A DNA stretch of 64,000 nt, from the NCBI GenBank assembly GCA_052032335.1, contig JBPEWV010000179.1, positions 10,498-74,497 of the forward strand. The letters are read 5' to 3'. Shown in pieces: positions 25,483-35,186 of the stretch. The number at the start of each line of letters is the position of its first letter. The first letter of the stretch is position 1. A model generated the notes under the pieces. The model was not told the DNA's origin, made no database searches, and worked only from the letters and a program-made list of their open reading frames with translations. This stretch comes from Pleionea sp052032335 (GTDB lineage: Bacteria; Pseudomonadota; Gammaproteobacteria; Enterobacterales; Kangiellaceae). The translations under genes and the position numbers were made by a program.

Positions 25483-27549
25483 ATGGCTAACGAGATAAAA
25501 CCCGTTCATCTGTTACTACTAGAACCTTCTTCAAACGACGCTGAAACCATGATCACCACTTTACGAAATCATGGCTACCCAGTTCGCGCCACCCAGGTGG
25601 TCAAAGAAGAAGATTTGAAAGAGCAGCTTTCACGCCAGTCTTGGGATTTGTGTTTAACCCGAGCTGAACTCAATGATTTGACCGCCAATCGTGTAATCGA
25701 ACTTATCGACGAATACGGACGCGACGTACCTGTCATATTAATCGTCGATGAAGACAGTGAAGAACAGCTTGTCAAAGCATTAAAAGCGGGCATTAAAGAT
25801 TCCGTCCCGTTCAAAAGTCAGGAGCGCATGTATCTACTCGTCAAGCGTGAGCTGGACAATCTGGAACAACGCAAACAACGCAAGAAAACCGAGTTACAAT
25901 TATCCGAAACCGAAAAACGATGCAGTTTATTGCTCGACAGTTCGCAAGATGCCATTGCGTACATTCACGATGGAATGCACATCTACGCCAATCAGGCTTA
26001 TGTTGATTTATTCGATTTCGAAGATCCGGACGAATTATTATGCATGCCGGTGATGGATATGATCGACGCAGAGTGCCACGACGACTTTAAGCAGTTTTTG
26101 CGGCAATATGCCAAAAATCCATCCAATAATACCTTTGCTTGCACCGGTCTGAAAAACGATGGCAGCGATTTCGAAGCTATTATGACCGTATCTAACGCAA
26201 CTTTTGATAACGAAGCTTGTACTCAGGTATTGATTAAAACCTCTAATGACAATGCCGAGTTAGAAGCCAAAGTCAAAGAGTTGAGTGCACAAGACGTATT
26301 AACCGGTTTGTACAACCAGACCTATTTTCAGGAAAAGCTCGACGAAGTTATTTCTACCGGTTCCGAAACGGGCCAAAGCCAACACCTGCTATTCATTGAG
26401 CTGGATCAGTTTGAGTCCATCGAAAAAGATTTTGGTATCACCGGAACCGACGACATCATTACGGGTGTCGCTAACTGGCTCGAAGAAAAAACCAGCGATG
26501 AGACGCTATTAGCGCGATACGGCAACGATGCCTTTATGGCGCTAATCGATGAAGAGTCTCCAGCGAAAGTCAAAGAATTTGCCGAATCTCTGTGTTCTGA
26601 TGTCAAAGAGCATTTATTTGAAATCGAGGGCAAAACCCAGAAGTTATCCTTCAGTATCGGAATTACCCACGTTGGTGATCAGGCTAACAGTGGCCGAGAG
26701 GTGATCGCCAATGCCCACGCCGCTTGTGTTCGCGCCTTCAAAAAAGGCGGCGACGATGTCAAAACGTTTAACAAATCCATTGACAGTAGCAGCGGTGAAA
26801 ACAGCGAAATGATCGAGAAGATCCACGATGCTATTGAAAACGGAAAGCTCTCACTATTATTTCAGCCCATCGTCAAACTGCACGGCGATGAGCGACCGCT
26901 TTATCACGCTTTGCTTCGTATGCAAACCGAAGATGGTGAGCTGACGCCTTCTCAAATTTTCCCGGTAGCAGAATCTGCCGGTATTGCCGCCAAACTCGAT
27001 CGGTGGGTATTAATGCAGTCTTTGAAACAACTGCACAAAAACAAAGTTAAAGCGTCGATTTTCGTACATTTGTCAGCGTCAGCCCTAATGGATGAAGGCA
27101 TGGCCAAATTCATTGCCGAGCTGTTTAAGTCGACAAAAATGCCCAAGACATCTTTGATTATTACAGTGAACGCGAACGATGCCTTGACCTACCTCAAGCG
27201 CGTCATCCTGCTTGGGCAGTCGTTAAAGAAAATTGGCGTTCAAATCGCGCTCAGTCACCTCGAAGAAAGTGATGAGCACTTCACATTGCTCGACCAACTG
27301 CTGCCCGACTTTGCCATCAGTAGCGGTGAGTTGACGATGAAGTTGTCAGAAGGTGGCGACGCAATCTCAAATGTCACTCGCATCACCCAAGAAGCCCATC
27401 AACGTGACATTCTGTCCATTGTGCCAAAAGTTGAAGATGCCGCGAGCTTGGCGGCTTTGTGGCCGCTTGGCGTTGGTTATATTCAGGGCGTCTATTTACA
27501 AGCGCCCGATGAACAACTCAACTTTGACTTCTCGTCGACCGAATTCTAA
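25483..27549 (+). CDS. FimX-like degenerate REC-PAS-GGDEF-EAL protein
   Basis: This 688-residue protein has the FimX domain order: receiver-like (about 7-125), PAS (about 145-260), GGDEF (about 270-430) and EAL (about 445-680). All three catalytic or acceptor sites are degenerate. The receiver has LCLTRAEL where the phospho-Asp is expected; the GGDEF site is YGNDAF; and the EAL site reads HALLRM instead of EALLRW/EVLLRL. P. aeruginosa FimX is likewise degenerate and acts as a c-di-GMP receptor for type IV pilus assembly and twitching. The same role is likely here, but pil genes are not in the window. Its end overlaps serB by 4 bp on the opposite strand. Confidence 0.88.
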   Translation: MANEIKPVHLLLLEPSSNDAETMITTLRNHGYPVRATQVVKEEDLKEQLSRQSWDLCLTRAELNDLTANRVIELIDEYGRDVPVILIVDEDSEEQLVKALKAGIKDSVPFKSQERMYLLVKRELDNLEQRKQRKKTELQLSETEKRCSLLLDSSQDAIAYIHDGMHIYANQAYVDLFDFEDPDELLCMPVMDMIDAECHDDFKQFLRQYAKNPSNNTFACTGLKNDGSDFEAIMTVSNATFDNEACTQVLIKTSNDNAELEAKVKELSAQDVLTGLYNQTYFQEKLDEVISTGSETGQSQHLLFIELDQFESIEKDFGITGTDDIITGVANWLEEKTSDETLLARYGNDAFMALIDEESPAKVKEFAESLCSDVKEHLFEIEGKTQKLSFSIGITHVGDQANSGREVIANAHAACVRAFKKGGDDVKTFNKSIDSSSGENSEMIEKIHDAIENGKLSLLFQPIVKLHGDERPLYHALLRMQTEDGELTPSQIFPVAESAGIAAKLDRWVLMQSLKQLHKNKVKASIFVHLSASALMDEGMAKFIAELFKSTKMPKTSLIITVNANDALTYLKRVILLGQSLKKIGVQIALSHLEESDEHFTLLDQLLPDFAISSGELTMKLSEGGDAISNVTRITQEAHQRDILSIVPKVEDAASLAALWPLGVGYIQGVYLQAPDEQLNFDFSSTEF

Positions 27550-28478
27550 TTCTTTAGCAAGGTCAACAAATGGGTCATATCAGGCTCGCTAATGGCAGCA
27601 TTAGCAAGCTTTTTCACTTTCGGCTTGGCGTCGAACGCCACCCCTAAACCGGCAACGGACATCATGGGCAAATCGTTTGCTCCGTCACCGATGGCCCAAA
27701 TCTTTTCTTGCGCTAAACCGAGCTGTACGCCCAATTGCAACAACAGCGACTTTTTCTTTTCCCCATCGACGATGTCGCCCAAAACCTGCCCGGTTAAAAC
27801 GTTATCTTTTACTTCAAGAGAGTTAGCGAAGGCGTAATCAAGACCGAGCTGCTGTTTTAGCCGCTCTACGAAAGGCACGAAACCGCCCGAGACAACGGCT
27901 ATCTTGCAATCATTCTGCTTTGCCCAATCAACCACAGACTCAACGCCCGGAGTCACCGGTAAGTTTTCTGACAATTGATTCAACACATCGAATGACAATC
28001 CTTTTAAAAGCGCCACCCGTTGCCTTAAACTCTGAGAAAAATCCAGCTCGCCGCGCATCGCCTGATCGGTAATGGCCGCGACCTTGTCATAAAAGCCACA
28101 TTTTCGAGCCAACTCATCGATACACTCCATCTGGATCAAGGTCGAGTCCATATCAAATACCATTAAGCCAGGCTTCTTCTGACGCGCTTTCAGCGCAACC
28201 AAGGCGTATTGAATGCCCTTATCCCCCAACCAGCCGACACACTCCGACTCAAATTTGCTTCTTTGCCCGCAATCAAGGTGAAGCTCCAGTCGATGCTCTG
28301 TCCGTTCAGCAACGTAAAATCGCGCAACCTCCTGTTGCATGAAAAAGTCCTCTAGCTCTTGCTCCAGAGAAGTATTCACAGGCCAGATCCGTAAGCTCCA
28401 CTGGTAGCCGCCGGTAGCCTCGCTTTGAACGTAAGATTGATCACTGAGTGAATAGTGTTGTTCGGCAGTAAAGGTCAT
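27546..28478 (-). CDS. serB: Phosphoserine phosphatase SerB
   Basis: SerB performs the last step of serine synthesis. From the ATG at 28478 the protein has 310 residues. HAD motif I is FDMDSTLIQ (Asp109 nucleophile, Asp111), motif II region is AVVSGGF, and motif IV is GDGANDLPMM. A short N-terminal domain (about 1-95) precedes it, shorter than the ACT-bearing forms. The frame is open 43 codons further upstream, but the extension would collide with the divergent gene and has no family match. It is convergent with the FimX-like gene. Confidence 0.95.
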   Translation of the reverse strand: MTFTAEQHYSLSDQSYVQSEATGGYQWSLRIWPVNTSLEQELEDFFMQQEVARFYVAERTEHRLELHLDCGQRSKFESECVGWLGDKGIQYALVALKARQKKPGLMVFDMDSTLIQMECIDELARKCGFYDKVAAITDQAMRGELDFSQSLRQRVALLKGLSFDVLNQLSENLPVTPGVESVVDWAKQNDCKIAVVSGGFVPFVERLKQQLGLDYAFANSLEVKDNVLTGQVLGDIVDGEKKKSLLLQLGVQLGLAQEKIWAIGDGANDLPMMSVAGLGVAFDAKPKVKKLANAAISEPDMTHLLTLLKN

Positions 28479-28598
28479 TATTGTGTTACAGTTCCCGTTT
28501 CGAATAGTCCGCAGTTTACCATCGATATTCGCCAATTGCTCTCGAGCCGAAAAGCACGCATAATTTAAACAGTTATAAGCCACGAGCCAGCTGATGTT

Positions 28599-29957
28599 AT
28601 GACACAATCAAAGACCGGACATAAAGACAAAGAAAAAACGCCACTGTCATTCGCTCGCTCCGTTGTAAGTTACCTCGTCTTAACGGCCATTATTTTTCTG
28701 ACCGCTTGGTTATGGCTTACCACACAACTGGAGTCCATGCTTGAGCTCAAGGTGGAAGAAACCGGACGCCAATTGACCCGAGTCGCTGCCATTGCCAGTG
28801 CAGAAGCTGTCATCGCAGAAGATCAGGTATATTTGCAAAAGCTGGTCGACGAACTCAATAAAGAGCGCTTTATTAACAAGGTTTCAATTTTTAGAATTGA
28901 TGGCACCTTGCTGGTTCAAAGCGCCAGCAAAGAAAGTGCCACCAATAAAACAGTGAAGCCCCAAGGGTTGAAGCAATGGCTGACCGGACATCTCCCTCTG
29001 TACTTTAATGATAACTATCCTTTTATGGTTGAGATTACCTGGGAGTCAACGTCGGTTGGCTGGTTTCAAATAATTATCAATCGTCAACAACTGGAGTCGT
29101 CGATTCGAGATTCCAGTTTTCAAATCACTTTACTCACTCTGATCGGTTACTTGCTCTTTTCGATTATTGGTCTGGTTTATTTATGGCGCCAACACCGAGC
29201 CATTCGCAATTATTTACAAACCGTCCAAGAAACACAAAAAGCGAAAGTTCAAATTAAAGACATCAATTCTCTCGATGGCGCAGCAACAGCCGTGAAAGAG
29301 AAAGACGAATTAGCGAAACAGTTGCAATTTAAATCGGTTGCGCTCAAAGCTCAAAACTCGAAAGACAGTCCGAGTCGAGATTATCGCGAGTTCGTACAAC
29401 TTTACCGAATTCAGGTTAGTGATGAAGAAGCTTACAAAACCAAACTCGATACCATTAAAAAATGGCAGGAGTTGTTGTTTGAAGCGGCGTCTCTTTATGA
29501 ACTCGAAGCAACCATTGTGCGTGACCAACAAATATTTTTGATCATTCCTAAGCCTAAGGTTGAGTCGGGGATTAAACTGGCGTTATTGATTCATCAGGTT
29601 CAATTACGACTGGCCGATCAATGCCACCAAGTCGGTTCATGCTTTATGCGAATGGGACAAGAAGACGTCGTGCTTAAGAAAGTGAATCCTTTTTACTGTC
29701 TGGTTGAGGGTGACCATTTTAAACAATTTGAGAATAATTTATTCCAGCAAAAATCATTCGGCTGGCTAAGTAAGGGCGTTGCTGAGTCAATAACACTCAA
29801 AGAACAAGGCGATGATGGTTTATCGTCGGGGTTTATGATCGAGAACCACCCCGAACAAAGCATTAAGATCGAAGTAGAACAAATGTCCCTTATCGAGCGC
29901 CATAGCCAAAACTTAATCGCCAAATTCTTTCCGAGTTTTTCTGACACCAATAATTAA
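28599..29957 (+). CDS. AhpA/YtjB-like membrane protein
   Basis: The 452-residue protein has a transmembrane segment at about 20-42, a periplasmic domain of about 130 residues (including LYFNDNYPFMVEITWE), a second membrane segment at about 175-197, and a cytoplasmic C-terminal domain. This is the SMP/YtjB (AhpA) layout, and ytjB is divergent from serB in E. coli as here. Function in that family is unknown (a Pasteurella homologue was linked to haemolysis). The cytoplasmic part is longer than in YtjB. Its stop overlaps the stop of the HDOD gene by 4 bp. Confidence 0.78.
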   Translation: MTQSKTGHKDKEKTPLSFARSVVSYLVLTAIIFLTAWLWLTTQLESMLELKVEETGRQLTRVAAIASAEAVIAEDQVYLQKLVDELNKERFINKVSIFRIDGTLLVQSASKESATNKTVKPQGLKQWLTGHLPLYFNDNYPFMVEITWESTSVGWFQIIINRQQLESSIRDSSFQITLLTLIGYLLFSIIGLVYLWRQHRAIRNYLQTVQETQKAKVQIKDINSLDGAATAVKEKDELAKQLQFKSVALKAQNSKDSPSRDYREFVQLYRIQVSDEEAYKTKLDTIKKWQELLFEAASLYELEATIVRDQQIFLIIPKPKVESGIKLALLIHQVQLRLADQCHQVGSCFMRMGQEDVVLKKVNPFYCLVEGDHFKQFENNLFQQKSFGWLSKGVAESITLKEQGDDGLSSGFMIENHPEQSIKIEVEQMSLIERHSQNLIAKFFPSFSDTNN

Positions 29958-30793
29958 GGGATGCCTCCCAAAGTGTAAGATACAGCGTCTTCTAAATCTT
30001 CTGTGTCGTACTCGCTGAGCCCAAGAAAACCGAGCACGGCACTTTTGATGTTGTTCCATTCATGATCATCTTTAACGCCACCCAGTCGCCAATGCAACTT
30101 CACCAGGTGTTCGGAAATTTTCAACACCGAAACTAAAGATTTTAACTTAGGATTTTCAATCGACGAATCATCCAGAAGGCGATCGGCAGCATGATGATTT
30201 TGCACCGCTTGCGAAATCAGTTTGGGCAATTTCCAGACTCTTGTTAAGCGATAACCGGCTGCGGCATGATGCATTCCAATGCGTCGAAATTCTTCTCGAG
30301 TGATTGAACCATCAGTACGAGCATAACAATCGTTAATGATTCGTTCGTATTTGGGAATTTTTTGCGCAATGATAGGAATCCCGGCATTATGAAATAAGCC
30401 CAAGGTGTAGGCTTCGTCGGTCAATCCTAAGTTAAGTTGTCGACACACCGCTGATGATACAACTGCAACAGCAGAACTCGACTCCCAAAAATTATCCATG
30501 TTTATGGAAGTCTCAATGTTTTCCATCGACGATCGTAACATCATCGATTTGACAATATTCACCACCTGCTCAAGCCCCAACAAAATCACGGCCTGATCAA
30601 TTGATACCAGTCGGGAGCTTAAACCAAAACAGGGAGAGTTAACGGTTTTCAGAACGGCTGCGCTCACCCCAGGATCAGAACGAATCTTCGCGGCAATTTC
30701 TTCCAGGTCAGTTCCAGCTAAACGAATTTCATCGATTAGTTTCGGTTGCGGGGGAATGTATACCCCTTTCAACACATCTTTATGTTCGGTCAC
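29954..30793 (-). CDS. HDOD domain signalling protein
   Basis: HDOD is a catalytically inactive relative of the HD phosphohydrolase domain used in bacterial signalling. Almost all 279 residues are HDOD: PPQPKLIDEIR at the start, then IAAKIRSDPGVSAAVLKTVN (about 33-52), FGLSSRLVSIDQAVILLGL, and HHAAAGYRLTRVWKLP. No partner domain is attached. It sits between AhpA-like and parC, downstream of parC on the same strand (60 bp), and could be read through from the parC-parE transcript. Confidence 0.9.
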   Translation of the reverse strand: MTEHKDVLKGVYIPPQPKLIDEIRLAGTDLEEIAAKIRSDPGVSAAVLKTVNSPCFGLSSRLVSIDQAVILLGLEQVVNIVKSMMLRSSMENIETSINMDNFWESSSAVAVVSSAVCRQLNLGLTDEAYTLGLFHNAGIPIIAQKIPKYERIINDCYARTDGSITREEFRRIGMHHAAAGYRLTRVWKLPKLISQAVQNHHAADRLLDDSSIENPKLKSLVSVLKISEHLVKLHWRLGGVKDDHEWNNIKSAVLGFLGLSEYDTEDLEDAVSYTLGGIP

Positions 30794-30853
30794 GGCCTAT
30801 TCTTTGTCGTTGAAAATCACAGCTAAAAGAATAGACCATTTAAAACAGCCTGA

Positions 30854-33100
30854 CTAACTAGCAACGTCCACTTCAAGTAGATCCACTTTCTGGAATCCGC
30901 GCGGCAGTTTGTTTCCGCGACGTCCTCGCTCACCGCGATAGTGCTCCAAATCGCGCATTTTTAATCGTAGATGACGTTTGCCACTATGTACCAACAGTTC
31001 ATCTTTTTCAGATACAACGGCGACGTCAACCACAAACTCTTCTCGCGACTGTACTCTGGCCGACGGAATACTGATAATTTTGTTGCCTTTTCCTTTTGCC
31101 AGACAAGGCAAGTCTCTTAATGGGAAGACCAACAGTCGACCTTCATTTGAAACCGCCACGCACAGTTGCTCTTCGTAACTGATGACTGTTTTTGGAGACA
31201 ACACTTTGGCGCCCTTAGGCAAATTGATCAATGCTTTACCGTTCTTATTACGCGTTACGAAATCCTCGAACTTGGCAACAAAACCGTAGCCGGCATCAGA
31301 CGAGATCAAAAATAAATCGTCGTTGCCTCCCATCACCGTTGTGGTGAATACGGAACCCGCAATAGGATTAAAGCGACCGGATAAAGGTTCTCCCTGACCA
31401 CGGGCCGATGGCAAAGTATGTGCGGGCAACGCAAAACTTCGCCCGGTAGAATCAAAAAATACCGCTTGCTGATTGCTCTTGCCCTCAGCACTGGATAAAT
31501 ACTTATCGCCCGAGCGGTAATTTAGTTTCTCAGCGTCGATGTCGTGCCCCTTGGCGCAACGTGCCCAACCTTTTTCGGACAAAACGACGGTTACGGCTTC
31601 TGCAGGGACCAGATCTGACTCGTCCAACGCTTTAGCTTCTTTACGCTCCACTATCGGTGAACGCCGCTCATCACCAAATTCTTTGGCCGTTTCTTGAATT
31701 TCTTTTTTCACCAGCGTTTTAAGGCGACGAGCAGAGCCTAAAGTTTTTTCCAGGTGATCGCGCTCTTTGGATAACTCATCTTGCTCGCCTTTTATTTTCA
31801 TTTCTTCAAGACGTGCCAGTTGACGCAATTTGGTATCCAGGATGTAGTTGGCTTGTACCTCGGTCAACTCGAACCGTTTCATTAATTCTTTTTTCGGTTC
31901 GTCTTCAGTGCGAATAATATGAATAACTTCATCAATGTTGAGAAAAGCGATCAACATACCTTCCAATAAGTGAAGGCGATCGTTTACTTTATTCAATCGG
32001 TGTTGCAGTCGACGACGGGTGGTTTCGGTTCGAAACTCAAGCCACTCTGAAATAAAACGGTTAAGCGGCTTTACCTGCGGCTTATTGTCGATGCCTATCA
32101 CATTCATGTTCATGCGATAGTTTTTTTCTAAATCGGTGGTTGCAAACAAGTGGCGCATCAAAGCGTCGGTATCGATGCGGTTGGAGCGTGGCACAATAAC
32201 AAATCGCGTTGGCGTTTCATGGTCTGACTCGTCGCGCAAATCGCTCACCATGGGCAACTTCTTTGCCTGCATTTGCTGCGCAACTTGCTCCATAATTTTA
32301 TTGCCCGACACCTGATGTGGTAATGCCGTAATAACCACTTCTCCATCTTCAACCTGGTACTTGGCACGCATTTTTATGCTGCCACGTCCAGTTTCGTAAA
32401 GCTTTAGAATTTCGTCACGCGGGGTGATGACCTCGGCTTCAGTCGGGTAGTCGGGGCCTTTAATATGCTCGCAAAGGTCCGCCACTGACGCTTTCGGGTT
32501 ATCCAGCATGTAAATGCAGGCATCGGCCACTTCTCTTAAATTGTGTGGAGGAATATCGGTTGCCATACCCACCGCAATTCCTGTTGTTCCATTAAGCAGC
32601 AAATTGGGCAGTCGAGCCGGTAAAATTTTCGGCTCTTCCATCGTGCCATCAAAATTCGGGATCCAATCGACCGTTCCCTGCCCCAGTTCACTGAGCAGCA
32701 CTTCCGAATATTTCGACAATCGAGACTCGGTGTAACGCATTGCGGCAAAGGATTTAGGATCGTCCGGCGATCCCCAATTGCCCTGACCGTCAACCAAGGT
32801 GTAACGGTAAGAAAACGGCTGCGCCATTAATACCATGGCTTCATAACAGGCCGAATCTCCGTGAGGATGAAACTTACCCAGAACGTCACCCACGGTTCGC
32901 GCCGATTTTTTGTATTTTGCTGTGGCCTTTAAACCCAGCTCACTCATGGCGTAAACAATGCGGCGTTGCACCGGTTTCAGACCATCGCCAATGTGTGGCA
33001 AGGCCCGATCCATAATGACGTACATGGAATAGTTGAGATACGCCTTTTCGGTAAACTCGGCGAGTGATTGGCGTTCTACGCCTTCAAAGTTAAAATCCAT
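30854..33100 (-). CDS. parC: DNA topoisomerase IV subunit A
   Basis: ParC is the DNA-cleaving subunit of topoisomerase IV, which decatenates daughter chromosomes. The 748 residues match E. coli (752). The active-site tyrosine is Tyr123 in MRYTESRLS. The quinolone-resistance region, HPHGDSACYEA, carries Ser83 and Glu87 (Ser80 and Glu84 in E. coli), the susceptible form. The C-terminal beta-pinwheel starts near residue 500. It follows parE by 14 bp in the same operon. Confidence 0.98.
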   Translation of the reverse strand: MDFNFEGVERQSLAEFTEKAYLNYSMYVIMDRALPHIGDGLKPVQRRIVYAMSELGLKATAKYKKSARTVGDVLGKFHPHGDSACYEAMVLMAQPFSYRYTLVDGQGNWGSPDDPKSFAAMRYTESRLSKYSEVLLSELGQGTVDWIPNFDGTMEEPKILPARLPNLLLNGTTGIAVGMATDIPPHNLREVADACIYMLDNPKASVADLCEHIKGPDYPTEAEVITPRDEILKLYETGRGSIKMRAKYQVEDGEVVITALPHQVSGNKIMEQVAQQMQAKKLPMVSDLRDESDHETPTRFVIVPRSNRIDTDALMRHLFATTDLEKNYRMNMNVIGIDNKPQVKPLNRFISEWLEFRTETTRRRLQHRLNKVNDRLHLLEGMLIAFLNIDEVIHIIRTEDEPKKELMKRFELTEVQANYILDTKLRQLARLEEMKIKGEQDELSKERDHLEKTLGSARRLKTLVKKEIQETAKEFGDERRSPIVERKEAKALDESDLVPAEAVTVVLSEKGWARCAKGHDIDAEKLNYRSGDKYLSSAEGKSNQQAVFFDSTGRSFALPAHTLPSARGQGEPLSGRFNPIAGSVFTTTVMGGNDDLFLISSDAGYGFVAKFEDFVTRNKNGKALINLPKGAKVLSPKTVISYEEQLCVAVSNEGRLLVFPLRDLPCLAKGKGNKIISIPSARVQSREEFVVDVAVVSEKDELLVHSGKRHLRLKMRDLEHYRGERGRRGNKLPRGFQKVDLLEVDVAS

Positions 33101-33114
33101 AACTGCTGTCTCTC

Positions 33115-35004
33115 TTAAACTTCGACTTCTGCGAGATTGCCTTTCGATTCAAGCCAGGATTTACGATCACCGGCACGTTTTTTCCCTAGCAGCATGTCCA
33201 TCACCTGCTCGGTTGTCTGCATGTCGTCGATAGACAATTGAACCAGTCGCCGAGTGTCTCTGGCCATGGTGGTTTCACGCAATTGTGCAGGGTTCATTTC
33301 ACCCAGACCTTTAAACCGTTGAACGTTGACCTTACCGCGTTTCTTCTCAGCTTCAATGCGGTCTAAAATGCCCGCTTTTTCATCTTCATCCAACGCATAA
33401 TAAACCTCTTTACCGACATCAATTCGATACAAAGGCGGCATCGCCATGTAAAAATGTCCGCCTTCGACCAAAGGACGGAAATGCTTGACAAATAACGCAC
33501 ACAACAAGGTCGCAATGTGCAAACCGTCAGAGTCGGCATCGGCAAGAATGCAGATTTTTCCATAACGTAATTTCGACATATCAGAGGAGTTGGGATCGAT
33601 GCCTATCGCCACAGAAATATCGTGTACCTCTTGCGAGGCCAAAATATCGTGTCCGTCGACTTCCCAGGTATTAAGAATTTTTCCACGCAGCGGCATGATT
33701 GCCTGATAATCTTTATCTCGTGCCTGTTTTGCACTGCCTCCCGCAGAATCTCCCTCTACTAAAAACAGTTCGCCATTAGCAGGATCTTGTCCGACACAAT
33801 CGGCGAGCTTTCCGGGCAACGCCGGGCCAGAGGTGATCTTTTTACGCGCAACTTTTTTGCCAGCGCGTAAGCGTTTGTGCGCATTACTGATTGCAAGTTC
33901 AGCCAGTTTCTCGCCCAGATCAGCATGTTGGTTAAGCCATAAACTGAATGCATCTTTGACCACACCCGAAACAAACGCTGCGCATTGACGAGACGACAAT
34001 CGCTCTTTGGTTTGTCCGCTGAACTGCGGATCTTCGAGCTTGACCGATAAAACGTAGCTGAGTTTTTCCCAGACATCTTCGGGCGCCAACTTAACACCGC
34101 GAGGTAATAGATTTCGGAACTCACAAAACTCACGCATCGCTTCGAGCAAACCGGTACGCAAACCGTTGACGTGCGTTCCGCCCAACGCTGTCGGGATTAA
34201 GTTGACGTAACTTTCGGCAATGATATCGCCGCCTTCGGGTAACCAGTGCAAAGCCCAATCCACGGCCTCTGACTGACTGCTAAAACTTCCGGTAAATGGT
34301 TCCTCAGGCAAGGTTTCAAAGCCTTCTGCCGACGCGGCAACGTAATCGGTCAGGCCTTGCTCGTAAAACCACTCTTGTTCTTCGCCGTTGACATTATCTT
34401 TTAACTTAACGGTAAGCCCGGGGCACAAGACGGCCTTAGCTTTTAATAAGTGCTTCAGTTTGGTTACGGAAAATTTTGCCGAATCGAAGTACTTTGCATC
34501 GGGCCAGAAAGTTACGGTCGTTCCAGTATTGCGTTTCCCGACCTCAGCAACAACTTCCAGATCACTGGCCTTGTCGCCGTTTTCGAACGCCATCATGAAT
34601 TCCTGGCCATTCCGTTTAACCCGAACTTCAACCCGTTTTGACAAGGCGTTGACCACACTGATACCGACACCGTGTAAACCACCAGAGAACTGATAGTTTT
34701 TGTTGGAAAACTTACCACCAGCGTGCAGCTTGGTCAGAATCAGTTCAACTCCGGGGATACCTTCTTCCGGATGTATGTCAGTAGGCATACCACGACCATC
34801 ATCGGACACCGACATAGAACCGTCTTTTTCCAGAATGACCGTGATCACCTTACAGTGACCCGCCAGCGCCTCATCGACACTGTTGTCGATCACTTCCTGG
34901 CCCAGATGATTCGGCCGGGTGGTATCGGTATACATTCCGGGCCGTTTTTTAACTGGCTCCAATCCATTCAAAACTTCAATGGCATCGGCAGTATATTGAC
35001 TCAT
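33115..35004 (-). CDS. parE: DNA topoisomerase IV subunit B
   Basis: ParE is the ATPase subunit of topoisomerase IV. The 629-residue protein has the GHKL ATP-binding site (EVIDNSVDEALAGH at about 36-49; DDGRGMP; GGLHGVGISVVNALS), the transducer domain, and the TOPRIM region with EGDSAGGSAKQARD and DADSDGLHIATLL. Gene order parE-parC, overlapping transcription, is as in Pseudomonas without the genes that lie between there. A 182-bp gap upstream (35005-35186) likely carries its promoter. Confidence 0.98.
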   Translation of the reverse strand: MSQYTADAIEVLNGLEPVKKRPGMYTDTTRPNHLGQEVIDNSVDEALAGHCKVITVILEKDGSMSVSDDGRGMPTDIHPEEGIPGVELILTKLHAGGKFSNKNYQFSGGLHGVGISVVNALSKRVEVRVKRNGQEFMMAFENGDKASDLEVVAEVGKRNTGTTVTFWPDAKYFDSAKFSVTKLKHLLKAKAVLCPGLTVKLKDNVNGEEQEWFYEQGLTDYVAASAEGFETLPEEPFTGSFSSQSEAVDWALHWLPEGGDIIAESYVNLIPTALGGTHVNGLRTGLLEAMREFCEFRNLLPRGVKLAPEDVWEKLSYVLSVKLEDPQFSGQTKERLSSRQCAAFVSGVVKDAFSLWLNQHADLGEKLAELAISNAHKRLRAGKKVARKKITSGPALPGKLADCVGQDPANGELFLVEGDSAGGSAKQARDKDYQAIMPLRGKILNTWEVDGHDILASQEVHDISVAIGIDPNSSDMSKLRYGKICILADADSDGLHIATLLCALFVKHFRPLVEGGHFYMAMPPLYRIDVGKEVYYALDEDEKAGILDRIEAEKKRGKVNVQRFKGLGEMNPAQLRETTMARDTRRLVQLSIDDMQTTEQVMDMLLGKKRAGDRKSWLESKGNLAEVEV

Positions 35005-35186
35005 AATTTTCGTTCTTGTGTTGTTACCTTGAGGCTAATGTTGGCGTTTTCGATCACTCTTGGCAAGTCTTTCTGTGATTGAGATATGACACTGCTCAAA
35101 ATTCAAACAAGACTTCGCAGAACCTTAAATAGAATGGTCATTTTATCGACATTTTAAAGGCATCGTTGGTGTTTGATAGAAAGGGA

